From NCBI GenBank assembly GCA_002010665.1, contig MTON01000001.1, forward strand, positions 147,834 to 211,833: a stretch of DNA of 64,000 nt, given 5' to 3'. The notes below the pieces were generated by a model. The model had not been told where the DNA came from and did not search any database. It worked only from the letters and a program-made list of their open reading frames with translations. Each line of letters begins with the position of its first letter. Within the stretch, counting starts at the first letter, position 1. Below are positions 17,501 to 28,117 of the stretch, one piece after another. Both the position numbers and the translations under genes were made by a program. The DNA is from Candidatus Aminicenantes bacterium JdFR-78. GTDB taxonomy: Bacteria > Acidobacteriota > Aminicenantia > JdFR-78.

Positions 17501-18721
17501 TTACAATATTTTAGCGAATAGTAAAACTAAAAAAGCGATTAATCCTATAATTCCAACTGGAAGAAATAAAATCTTATATACCTTTTTTAAATCTGCTTTA
17601 AAATACTGCAATGTTAGTACAAGACATAAATGGACGGGTGAAAGTAAAATACCAAGAAAACCACTCACATAAGCAAACATAACATAAACAAGGTCAGGTT
17701 TGTCAATCCCAAAAATAGGTAGAAGAATTGGAAAAGAAACAGCAACATATGCATGATTTACACCTGTAAGAAAAGCAATTAAAAAGGGTGTGAAAAAAAG
17801 CATTAGAATAGGAGCATATCCTTCTGTCCCTATTGCGTTTAAAATTGAGGAGAAAACATTGGAGACAAAAATAATTTTTTTAAATAGCATTACTGAGTAA
17901 AGAAGAAAAATAATTTTCAAGGAAAAACTCTCTATCAATATTTTAAATTTATCCTTAATTTTTATTTTAACCAGCAGAAAAGTGAGAAAAACCGCGATTC
18001 CAAGAGCTAAAACCATCTGAATTTTAATAATAAAAATTAAAACAAGAGCCAAAATAATCGGCCATATACTTTTGAAAAGTAAAAAAATATTTTCTAAAAA
18101 ACTACCTTTTTTACTAACTTTACTTTCCGATTTGGATACTCTAAAAAAAAGAATCCCTAAACCAAGGACGATAGCTAAAACTGTAAATGGAAATTGAATG
18201 GTTATTAATTTCTCAATTGGAATCTTTACAATTGTAATTGCCATAATTAATCCAGGATAAAGGGGCCAGCAATATTCCCATATATGCCTGAACCAATAAT
18301 TAAAAAAGGTTTTCTCCTCAGGAGAAAGCCTCATTCCACGACTTCCCTCTTCAACCAATGGAGCTGAAAGCAAAGCACCTCCAAGCATTGGAAGGAGTCC
18401 AATTATGGAAGCAGGGAGAATCATGGCTATACGTGCCTCAGGTATAAGATAATTCAAAGAATTTGTCATATCTTGCAGACTTCCCGCACTTTTCAATAAT
18501 TTTCCCAGCATTAAAACCAATAGAATTATTCCTATTAAATTTAATGTATCCTTATCCATTGAAACATTTATTAGGGATCTCCCCAACTCTTTTATATTCA
18601 TTCCCATAATAATTCCTGCTAATAAAGACCCAGAAAACAGACTAAGTCCTAAATCAACTTTTAGTCGCAATAGAATCAGGATAAAAATGATTATAAAAAT
18701 CAATTTCAGATATACAATCAT
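17501..18721 (-). CDS. DUF401-family integral membrane permease
   Basis: A 406-residue protein with about ten hydrophobic helices. The segment LPMLGGALLSAPLVEEGSRG, followed by FFNYWFRHIWEYCWPLYPG, is characteristic of the DUF401 family, a set of predicted permeases distantly related to ion/anion transporters. A second repeat of the fold appears near ITGVNHAYVAVSFPILLP. The substrate is unknown. The ATG overlaps the RNase HIII stop by four bases, so translation is coupled. Confidence 0.8.
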   Translation of the reverse strand: MIVYLKLIFIIIFILILLRLKVDLGLSLFSGSLLAGIIMGMNIKELGRSLINVSMDKDTLNLIGIILLVLMLGKLLKSAGSLQDMTNSLNYLIPEARIAMILPASIIGLLPMLGGALLSAPLVEEGSRGMRLSPEEKTFFNYWFRHIWEYCWPLYPGLIMAITIVKIPIEKLITIQFPFTVLAIVLGLGILFFRVSKSESKVSKKGSFLENIFLLFKSIWPIILALVLIFIIKIQMVLALGIAVFLTFLLVKIKIKDKFKILIESFSLKIIFLLYSVMLFKKIIFVSNVFSSILNAIGTEGYAPILMLFFTPFLIAFLTGVNHAYVAVSFPILLPIFGIDKPDLVYVMFAYVSGFLGILLSPVHLCLVLTLQYFKADLKKVYKILFLPVGIIGLIAFLVLLFAKIL

Positions 18722-19368
18722 TTTTTAATTTCCTGAGTAATTCTGAAGTGAAGTTTTGCTATTTTATTAAGTACTTTCTCTCCTTTTGTTAATAATATTT
18801 CTTTTGCTAATTTTTTAACTCCAGAAGAAGAACCTTTTAATAATTGCACATCAATTTCTTTAGAGAGAGAGTCCAATTTTACCAAGAACTCTGCTCTTGC
18901 CAGGACAGATGCTGATGCCACTGCAATGTCTTCTTCTGCTTTAGGTTGTTGTTCAATGAAAACTTTTTTTCCTTTTTCCATTAATGTATTCAGGATATAT
19001 TTCTCATCGGCGAATTGATCAGTTATAACATAATTGCAATCAACTTTATTCAAGATATTTTCAATAACTCTGCTATGAGCCCATGCAAGAATTCTATTCA
19101 AATTTCTCATTTTTTTATAAAGTTCATTATATTTTTCAGGCCCGATTAGAACTATAGAATATATAAAATTTTTTTTGATTATTTCAGCAATCTCAATAAT
19201 TCTTCTGTCACTTATTCTCTTGCAATCTCTAACACCAATATTTTTCAGATTCTTTTCATCATTTTCTGATTTGACATATACTCCAGCCACCACAAGTGGA
19301 CCAAAATAATCTCCTTTACCAGACTCATCCGTTCCTATTCGGCTCTTGAATAATTTCTCTTCACTCAT
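18718..19368 (-). CDS. rnhC: Ribonuclease HIII-like protein lacking the N-terminal domain
   Basis: RNase H enzymes cleave the RNA strand of RNA-DNA hybrids. The motif GTDESGKGDYFGPLVVAG is diagnostic of RNase HIII, which has DESGKGD where HII has DExGRG. Further acidic residues appear at VITDQFAD. At 216 residues it is about 80-90 residues shorter than typical RNase HIII and has no N-terminal TBP-like substrate-binding domain: the catalytic core begins almost at residue 8. Either the domain was lost or this is an HII-sized enzyme with an HIII-type core. It lies 27 bases after the CoA-transferase gene. Confidence 0.8.
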   Translation of the reverse strand: MSEEKLFKSRIGTDESGKGDYFGPLVVAGVYVKSENDEKNLKNIGVRDCKRISDRRIIEIAEIIKKNFIYSIVLIGPEKYNELYKKMRNLNRILAWAHSRVIENILNKVDCNYVITDQFADEKYILNTLMEKGKKVFIEQQPKAEEDIAVASASVLARAEFLVKLDSLSKEIDVQLLKGSSSGVKKLAKEILLTKGEKVLNKIAKLHFRITQEIKK

Positions 19369-19395
19369 TTTAGATTTTAATGATGGAAGGAAGTG

Positions 19396-22175
<2,780 letters not shown>

Positions 22176-23003
22176 CTAAATTAGTCTTTTTTCCCACTCA
22201 CATAAAGAAAGAATCTCATCATCGAAGTAAAATTTTCTCCGAGCAAATAATTCCTCCCAGTCAACAGAATGACCATCAAACTCTGGACCATCCACACAGG
22301 CAAATTTTGTCTCTTCCCCTATTTTAACCCTACATGCCCCGCACATTCCTGTACCATCAACCATTATAGGGTTTAAACTAACTGTTGTTTTAATCTTATA
22401 GGGCTTTGTGGTTTCACTGCATTTATACATAAGATAAGTGCATCCTACTACTATTACTCTGTCAATCTTTTCCTTTTGAATTAAATCTTTAAGAGCCTCA
22501 GGAGCATAACCATTGAAACCATATGAACCATCTCTGGATGAAACTATGAATTCATCGCTTGCCTTTTTTAACTTTTCCTCCCAGTATAGCAAATATTTAC
22601 TTCTCACATCAATAAGGGTGATCACTTCATTTCCCTTTTCCTTTAAGGCTTTAACTATAGGATAAATAGCTCCAATTCCATAACATCCACCAACGCATAC
22701 AACTGTCCCAAAATTATCTATTTCAGAAGCTCTACCCAAAGGTCCGACAAAAGAAGGAATCGAGTCTCCTGCATTTAGACGAGACAGCTTAAAGGTTGAT
22801 GTTCCCACTACCAGAAAAACCGAAGTTATGGTGCCTTCTTCTTTGTCCCAGTCTGCTATTGAAAGCGGTATTCTTTCTCCCTTTTCGTCTGGCATTATTA
22901 TTACAAATTGACCAGGTTTGCATTTTTCTGCAATCTTGGGTGCATGAATTTTTATGAGATGTATATTTGGAACAAGATTTTCTCTTTTTATAATTTTAAA
23001 CAT
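22176..23003 (-). CDS. nfnA: NfnA-like small subunit (FAD/NAD-binding, [2Fe-2S])
   Basis: A 275-residue ferredoxin-NADP reductase-like protein of the PyrK/SudB/NfnA type. FAD-binding residues are in RIPLSIADWD and NAD-binding residues in VVCVGGCYGIGAIYP. The C-terminal cysteine motif is GMCGACRVKIG followed by FACVDGPEFDGHSVDW and binds [2Fe-2S]. In Nfn this subunit exchanges electrons with NAD(H). The open frame begins with a GTG at 23009, but AGGAG lies five bases before the ATG at 23003. Both starts overlap the end of the NuoG-like gene, and the stop is nine bases before nfnB. Confidence 0.9.
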   Translation of the reverse strand: MFKIIKRENLVPNIHLIKIHAPKIAEKCKPGQFVIIMPDEKGERIPLSIADWDKEEGTITSVFLVVGTSTFKLSRLNAGDSIPSFVGPLGRASEIDNFGTVVCVGGCYGIGAIYPIVKALKEKGNEVITLIDVRSKYLLYWEEKLKKASDEFIVSSRDGSYGFNGYAPEALKDLIQKEKIDRVIVVGCTYLMYKCSETTKPYKIKTTVSLNPIMVDGTGMCGACRVKIGEETKFACVDGPEFDGHSVDWEELFARRKFYFDDEILSLCEWEKRLI

Positions 23004-25596
23004 CTTCACTCCTGACTATTTTTATCTCTGATAATTGTGTATCAGGAACTTTTGTATCTGATTCAATAGGTAAGGTTAAAATCTTTGAGAAATAATCATT
23101 AAATAAAGAGGAATGCAAATAAACAGTATTTTGAGAAATATCTTCATTAATTTTAACCTCAGCTTCAACTTCTATGGATTTTAAAATAATTTTTAGCCTA
23201 TCCTTTTCCTTTAAATCTAATCTCTTACAATCTTCTGGATTTAATTCCACGATATTGTATCCTCTTATTAATGCTACACCCCTATTATTTTTTATAAGAG
23301 AAAAACCCCTGTAATTATCAAGATCATTCCTGAACATAAGCAATAACTGAGAATTCCTACTTTTCTTTATAAAATCAGGAATTTTTTCTATATCTTTTAA
23401 TTTTCTGGGCTCTTTTAGAGAGATTTCAATTAAGAAGGATTCACCTTCTCTAAGGCGTGAGTAAGAAACTTTTTGAAAATAAGGAATCACTTTTTTAATT
23501 TCTTTAAATATTTCATTAATAGAATTATATTGAAATCCTTCGCCAATTATTTTCTTTCCGATTTGGGCAATAATCCACCAGTCTGGTTTCGAGTCTTCGA
23601 GGGGCTCTATAACTTTATTCGAAAATTGAATTCTACCCTCTGTATTAATAAAACTTCCTTCTCCTTCTGCCCAAGTGCAAGCTGGTAAAATCACATCTGC
23701 ATTCTCGCATATTTGAGTGAAAAATGGGTTTTGCACTATGATAAAATCAAAATTCTCTTTCACAATCTCTGGAATATCTCCAATAATGTAAAGAACTTTA
23801 ATTTTTTTGTCATTTAAAATTTCCATCAAGGAAGAACCTAAATTCTCTGGAATAGAACCTTTCCAGACTTTTTCAAAAGCACTAATATTCTTTTTATCTC
23901 GTATTTCAATACAACCCGGTAAGATATATGGTGATATTCCAAAAATCCAAGCTCCCCTTGAATTGCTTTCCTCCCACAATGGAAATAGTTTAGAGCCAGT
24001 CAGGATCGCCAGATTATTTAACAATTTAACTGTGTCTGAACTATTATTTAACTGCAGAAATTCCAAGCCGTATATGATTATGCACGGTGTTTGATTTCCA
24101 ATTAAATCTGATAATTCAGTAATTTCCTCAGAAGGAATTCCACTCTGCTTTTCAATCTCCTCAAAACTTATTTTGTTTATATTTGTCAAATCAGAAGTTT
24201 TCTCATTCAATTTCTTTACCAAACCTAAAATGAAATAAAACTCTCCACCGGGTTTTGTTTTGATCTCTCTGTAAGGAATAAATCCAAGTCCGGGTTTTCT
24301 TGAACCAATATGAATTAATTTTGCCCCATTATCAGTGGCTTTTTTCAATTTTACATTTAATAAAGGATGATAATAACCGATATCGAGACCAAGAAGTATA
24401 ATCAATTTTGCTTGCTCGATCTCTTGAAGATTATATGCATTGGCAAAATCTTTTATTTCACTATAAGTTGAAATTGAAGTGAATCTCGAGGAAACATCTA
24501 TATTATTAGTTTTTAATGCTAATCTTGCAAACTTCTGAATTAAGTAGTAATCTTCATTAAAAAGTTGGGGAGAAACTATAAATCCAATTTCTTCTCCTTT
24601 ATATTTTTTTAATTTTTCCACAACAAAGTCTAATGTCTCCTCCCAGCTGGTTTCTTCAAGATTCCCGTTTTTCCTTATAAGTGGATGAAGGACTCTATCT
24701 TTATTATGCACTATATCTGTAATTGTAAATCTTCCTCTTAGACATGCCTGTCCTTGATTTGTTTCTCCTTTTATATCAGGGTATGAACCTATAATTCTGT
24801 CTGGTTTTCTTTCAACTACTAATCGACAACCTATTCCACAATAAGGACAGATGGCTGTTACCACCTCGTCTGATGTCCCATACAATCTCCTCCCCTTTTC
24901 CGATAGTGCTCCTGTTGGACAGACATCTACACACGCTCCACAGAACTGACACCCTGCATCTATATGACTCCTATTAAAAGCGGTCCCAACAACTGTTCTG
25001 GGCCCTCTATTCACAAAAGTTAAGGTTCCTACTCCTCTTACTTCATGACAGACTCTTACACACTTTCCGCACAGGATACATAGATTATAGTCTCTCTCAA
25101 AAAATGGGTCTTCCCTTTCAATGGGAAGATTTCTATATATAGAAGGAAGATCAATTTTTTCAATTCCAATGTATTTCACAACCTCTTGCAATTCACATTG
25201 ATTATTATTTGGGCAGAATTCACAGCCTGTAATCTGATCAACTTTTCTTATGGTTGCCTTGTATTCGTCACAATTTTCTTTATGCTGACATACCAGACAC
25301 GAATTCGGATGTTCAGTCAGTATAAGTTCAAGCACCTGCTTTCTGATTTTCTGAATTTCAGATGTAGAGGTTTTAATTTTCATTCCATCTTCAGCAGGAG
25401 TGGTACAGGAAGTGGGATAGCCTTTCATCCCTTCAATCTCAACAATGCATAAACGGCAACCTCCAAAGGGTGAAAGAAAAGGATGATAGCATAAGGTTGG
25501 GATATAAATGTCTGCTTCTTTTGCTGCCTCTAATACAGTTACTCCTTTTTTTGCAGTAACTTCCTGACCATCAATAATTAACTTTATCCTTTCCAC
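22996..25596 (-). CDS. NuoG/formate-dehydrogenase-like iron-sulfur molybdopterin-fold subunit lacking the catalytic Cys/Sec
   Basis: An 866-residue protein. It has an N-terminal [2Fe-2S] domain (LCYHPFLSPFGGCRLC), a His-Cys cluster (HPNSCLVCQHKENC plus CEFCPNNNQC) and two ferredoxin clusters (CILCGKCVRVCH, CQFCGACVDVCPTG). A [4Fe-4S]/molybdopterin fold follows (CPYCGIGCRLVV, GQACLRGRF). This is the layout of NuoG and of NAD(P)-linked formate dehydrogenase alpha subunits. At the site where formate dehydrogenases have R-(L/V)-(C/U)-H, this protein reads SSRFTSIST, so the Mo-ligating Cys/Sec and the following His are missing. It is probably an electron-wiring subunit rather than a formate dehydrogenase. 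GTG start, with AGGAGG in the end of the NuoF-like gene. Confidence 0.85.
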   Translation of the reverse strand: MERIKLIIDGQEVTAKKGVTVLEAAKEADIYIPTLCYHPFLSPFGGCRLCIVEIEGMKGYPTSCTTPAEDGMKIKTSTSEIQKIRKQVLELILTEHPNSCLVCQHKENCDEYKATIRKVDQITGCEFCPNNNQCELQEVVKYIGIEKIDLPSIYRNLPIEREDPFFERDYNLCILCGKCVRVCHEVRGVGTLTFVNRGPRTVVGTAFNRSHIDAGCQFCGACVDVCPTGALSEKGRRLYGTSDEVVTAICPYCGIGCRLVVERKPDRIIGSYPDIKGETNQGQACLRGRFTITDIVHNKDRVLHPLIRKNGNLEETSWEETLDFVVEKLKKYKGEEIGFIVSPQLFNEDYYLIQKFARLALKTNNIDVSSRFTSISTYSEIKDFANAYNLQEIEQAKLIILLGLDIGYYHPLLNVKLKKATDNGAKLIHIGSRKPGLGFIPYREIKTKPGGEFYFILGLVKKLNEKTSDLTNINKISFEEIEKQSGIPSEEITELSDLIGNQTPCIIIYGLEFLQLNNSSDTVKLLNNLAILTGSKLFPLWEESNSRGAWIFGISPYILPGCIEIRDKKNISAFEKVWKGSIPENLGSSLMEILNDKKIKVLYIIGDIPEIVKENFDFIIVQNPFFTQICENADVILPACTWAEGEGSFINTEGRIQFSNKVIEPLEDSKPDWWIIAQIGKKIIGEGFQYNSINEIFKEIKKVIPYFQKVSYSRLREGESFLIEISLKEPRKLKDIEKIPDFIKKSRNSQLLLMFRNDLDNYRGFSLIKNNRGVALIRGYNIVELNPEDCKRLDLKEKDRLKIILKSIEVEAEVKINEDISQNTVYLHSSLFNDYFSKILTLPIESDTKVPDTQLSEIKIVRSEDV

Positions 25597-25599
25597 TAT

Positions 25600-27516
25600 C
25601 TATCCTCCTTTTCCTTCTATTTCCTTAGTAATATTTTCCAGTTCCTTTTTTCCTGACAATTTAATCACTGCATTAACTTTGGGAGGACAAACCTCTTGAC
25701 ACATTCCACATTTAATACATTTTTCCTGATCAATAACATGGACTTTTTTCCTTTCTCCTGAAATAGCTTCCACTGGACAATTTTTGAGGCAGAGCAGACA
25801 TCCCACACATTTTTCAGGAAGGATATAATATGCTATCAAAGCAGTGCATACTTTTGCAGGACATTTTTTATCGTATATATGAGCCTCATATTCTTTACGG
25901 AAATATTTTAATGTGGTTAAAACAGGATTGGGAGCGGTCTGACCAAGACCACACAAAGAACCATTTTTAACTGTCTGAGCAAGTTCTTCCAATTTAACAA
26001 TATCTTCAGCTTTTCCATCACCTTTAACAATTCTATTCAATATTTGAACCATTTGACGTGTCCCAATTCGACATGGCACACACTTTCCACAGGATTCATG
26101 TTGAGTGAAAGTAAGGAAATAACGTGCCACATCAACCATACATGTATCCTCGTCCATTACAATCATTCCACCAGACCCCATCATTGAACCTGCTTCACTT
26201 AAACTTTCAAAATCAATAGGTAAATCAAGCAGATTTTCTGGAATACACCCCCCAGAAGGACCTCCAGTTTGAACTGCTTTAAATTTCTTTCCATTTGGGA
26301 TTCCACCTCCAATTTCAAAAATAATCTCTCTTAAAGTCGTGCCCATTGGAACTTCAACTAATCCAGTATTATTTATTTTCCCTACCAAAGAAAATATTTT
26401 AGTTCCTTTACTTGTTTCAGTGCCAATTTGTGAATACCATTGAGCTCCTTTTGAAATTATTAAGGGAACATTTGCCCAAGTTTCAACATTATTTATATTG
26501 GTTGGCTTTTTCCATAAACCTCTTTCAGCAGGATAGGGAGGGCGAGGTACAGGAAAAGCCCTTCTTCCTTCAATGGAAGCAATCAAAGCAGTCTCCTCTC
26601 CGGATACGAAAGCTCCAGCACCTTGAACTATATCTACACTAAAACTGAAACCAGAACCAAGAATATTTTTACCTAAAAAATTCCATTCTAATGCTTGCCT
26701 CACAGCTTGAGAAATATTTTTTACAGCTAAAGGGTATTCCTTCCTCACATAAATATACCCTCGATGCGCTCCAATTGCATAAGCTCCTATGATCATTCCT
26801 TCTAATACACTATGAGGATTACCTTCTAAAAGGCTTCTGTCCATATAAGCTCCTGGATCTCCTTCATCACAATTACAGATTATATATTTTTCGGTTCCTG
26901 AAGCTTTTCTGCAAATCTCCCACTTCAAACCTGTTAGAAATCCTGCTCCGCCTCGTCCTCTTAAGCCCGAGTGTTTAATTTCATTAATAACTTCCTCAGG
27001 TTTCATTTCAGTTAGAACCTTAGCTAACGCTTTATAGCCTCCTATTGCTAAATAATCTTCAATGTTTGTCGGATCAATTAAACCATTATTCCCGAATATG
27101 AGCCTTTTTTGTTTTTTATAAAATGGAACTTCTTTTTCTTTTTCAATTTTACAATTTGTAATTGGATCTATATAAAGGAGACGGTCAATTATTTTCTTAT
27201 TGATAATTGTTTCATTTATAATTTCCTCAACATCATCTGGCGTCACCTTTTGATAAAAAATGCCTTCTGGCTGAATTACCACAATAGGACCTCTTTCACA
27301 AAAACCATGACACCCAGTTATTTTCAATTCGATCTTATTCTTTAAATTCTTTTGCTCAATTAATTTTTTAAACTTTTCAAAAACTTCTCGACAATTATAA
27401 GCCTGACAACCAGTTCCACCACAAATTGTAATTAATCTTTTATATCTTTTTCTTTTTTCAATAATACTTTTTCTTTTAATTTCCAATTCCTCTAAACGAA
27501 TATTTTCATTCTCCAT
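25600..27516 (-). CDS. nuoF: NuoF/HydB-like NADH-binding flavoprotein subunit
   Basis: A 638-residue subunit built like HydB of bifurcating hydrogenases. Residues about 20-110 form a thioredoxin-like [2Fe-2S] domain (CGGTGCQAYNC, CHGFC). The NuoF core follows with FMN/NADH motifs (GLRGRGGAGFLTGLKW, CNCDEGDPGAYMDR, GAGAFVSGEETALI) and the N3-type [4Fe-4S] motif ESCGKCVPCRIG. Two C-terminal ferredoxin clusters (CVGCLLCLKNCP, CIKCGMCQEVCPP) are absent from ordinary complex I NuoF. It overlaps the NuoE-like gene by 11 bases and is followed after four bases by the NuoG-like gene. Confidence 0.93.
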   Translation of the reverse strand: MENENIRLEELEIKRKSIIEKRKRYKRLITICGGTGCQAYNCREVFEKFKKLIEQKNLKNKIELKITGCHGFCERGPIVVIQPEGIFYQKVTPDDVEEIINETIINKKIIDRLLYIDPITNCKIEKEKEVPFYKKQKRLIFGNNGLIDPTNIEDYLAIGGYKALAKVLTEMKPEEVINEIKHSGLRGRGGAGFLTGLKWEICRKASGTEKYIICNCDEGDPGAYMDRSLLEGNPHSVLEGMIIGAYAIGAHRGYIYVRKEYPLAVKNISQAVRQALEWNFLGKNILGSGFSFSVDIVQGAGAFVSGEETALIASIEGRRAFPVPRPPYPAERGLWKKPTNINNVETWANVPLIISKGAQWYSQIGTETSKGTKIFSLVGKINNTGLVEVPMGTTLREIIFEIGGGIPNGKKFKAVQTGGPSGGCIPENLLDLPIDFESLSEAGSMMGSGGMIVMDEDTCMVDVARYFLTFTQHESCGKCVPCRIGTRQMVQILNRIVKGDGKAEDIVKLEELAQTVKNGSLCGLGQTAPNPVLTTLKYFRKEYEAHIYDKKCPAKVCTALIAYYILPEKCVGCLLCLKNCPVEAISGERKKVHVIDQEKCIKCGMCQEVCPPKVNAVIKLSGKKELENITKEIEGKGG

Positions 27517-27982
27517 GCCTTTCTTTCTCCCTATATTTCTTTAATAATTCTCTTGCTTTTTGAGATGTCATTTGTCCATAATATTGATTATCTATTATTA
27601 TAATAGGCCCTAAAGCACAAGCTCCCACGCAATTGACAATTTCTAAAGTAAATAATCCATCTTTAGTTGTTTCTTTTTCCTTAATTTGTAGTTCTCTTTG
27701 GAGTTCTTCAAGAACTCGAGGAGCGCCCCTTACATGGCAGGCTGTTCCCATACATACTGTAATTAAATGTTTTCCTGGTGGGGTTAGACGGAAAGACTCA
27801 TAAAAAGTTGCTACGCCATAAACTTCATTCTCGGAAACATTTAAAAATCTTGAAAGTTGTCTAATTGATTCTTCCGGGAGATAACCATACTTATCCTGGA
27901 TAGCCTGTAATAACGATATTAACTCCCTTTTTTTCCCTTTGTATTTATTTAATATTTCCTTTATATTAATGCGTTCTTCCAT
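27506..27982 (-). CDS. nuoE: NuoE-like [2Fe-2S] thioredoxin-fold subunit
   Basis: A 158-residue homologue of the 24-kDa complex I subunit and of HydC. A helical N-terminus (LLQAIQDKYGYLPEESIRQL) precedes the [2Fe-2S] ligands: C-x4-C in VCMGTACHVRGAP and C-x3-C in VNCVGACALGP. First gene of the operon. A promoter ends about 36 bases upstream, leaving a leader of about 30 bases in which I find no Shine-Dalgarno. It should form the electron-input module with the NuoF-like subunit. Confidence 0.93.
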   Translation of the reverse strand: MEERINIKEILNKYKGKKRELISLLQAIQDKYGYLPEESIRQLSRFLNVSENEVYGVATFYESFRLTPPGKHLITVCMGTACHVRGAPRVLEELQRELQIKEKETTKDGLFTLEIVNCVGACALGPIIIIDNQYYGQMTSQKARELLKKYREKERHGE

Positions 27983-28018
27983 TTTAAAATATGATATTAA
28001 AAAAAATATGAACAGAAA

Positions 28019-28046
28019 ATTATACCTTATTTCCCTCTAAAGTCAA
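28019..28046 (-). promoter_or_regulatory. Promoter of the nuoEFG-like/nfn operon
   Basis: On the minus strand TTGACT (28041-28046) and a perfect TATAAT (28019-28024) are separated by 16 bases. Predicted transcription start is near 28012, giving a leader of about 30 AT-rich bases before the ATG at 27982. Confidence 0.7.
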
Positions 28047-28081
28047 GCTTTCAATAGTTTTTTCTGATGGATTAACCTCTA

Positions 28082-28108
28082 TTGCCATAAATATTTTTAT
28101 GCTAAAAT
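28082..28108 (+). promoter_or_regulatory. Extended -10 promoter of the sulfatase-TPR gene, predicted leaderless
   Basis: TTGCCA (28082-28087) and TAAAAT (28103-28108) are 15 bases apart. The short spacing is offset by a TGC extended -10 element directly before TAAAAT. The box ends nine bases before the ATG at 28118. Confidence 0.55.
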
Positions 28109-28117
28109 TAATTTAGC

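Noticed and set aside
19368..19379. Leaderless promoter (TAAAAT) before the RNase HIII gene
   Set aside because: No matching -35 box was found at 15-19 bases, and the gene sits inside a same-strand run.
22996..25596. Selenocysteine or Cys formate dehydrogenase
   Set aside because: No in-frame TGA exists and the active-site segment reads SSRFTSIST, without Cys or Sec.
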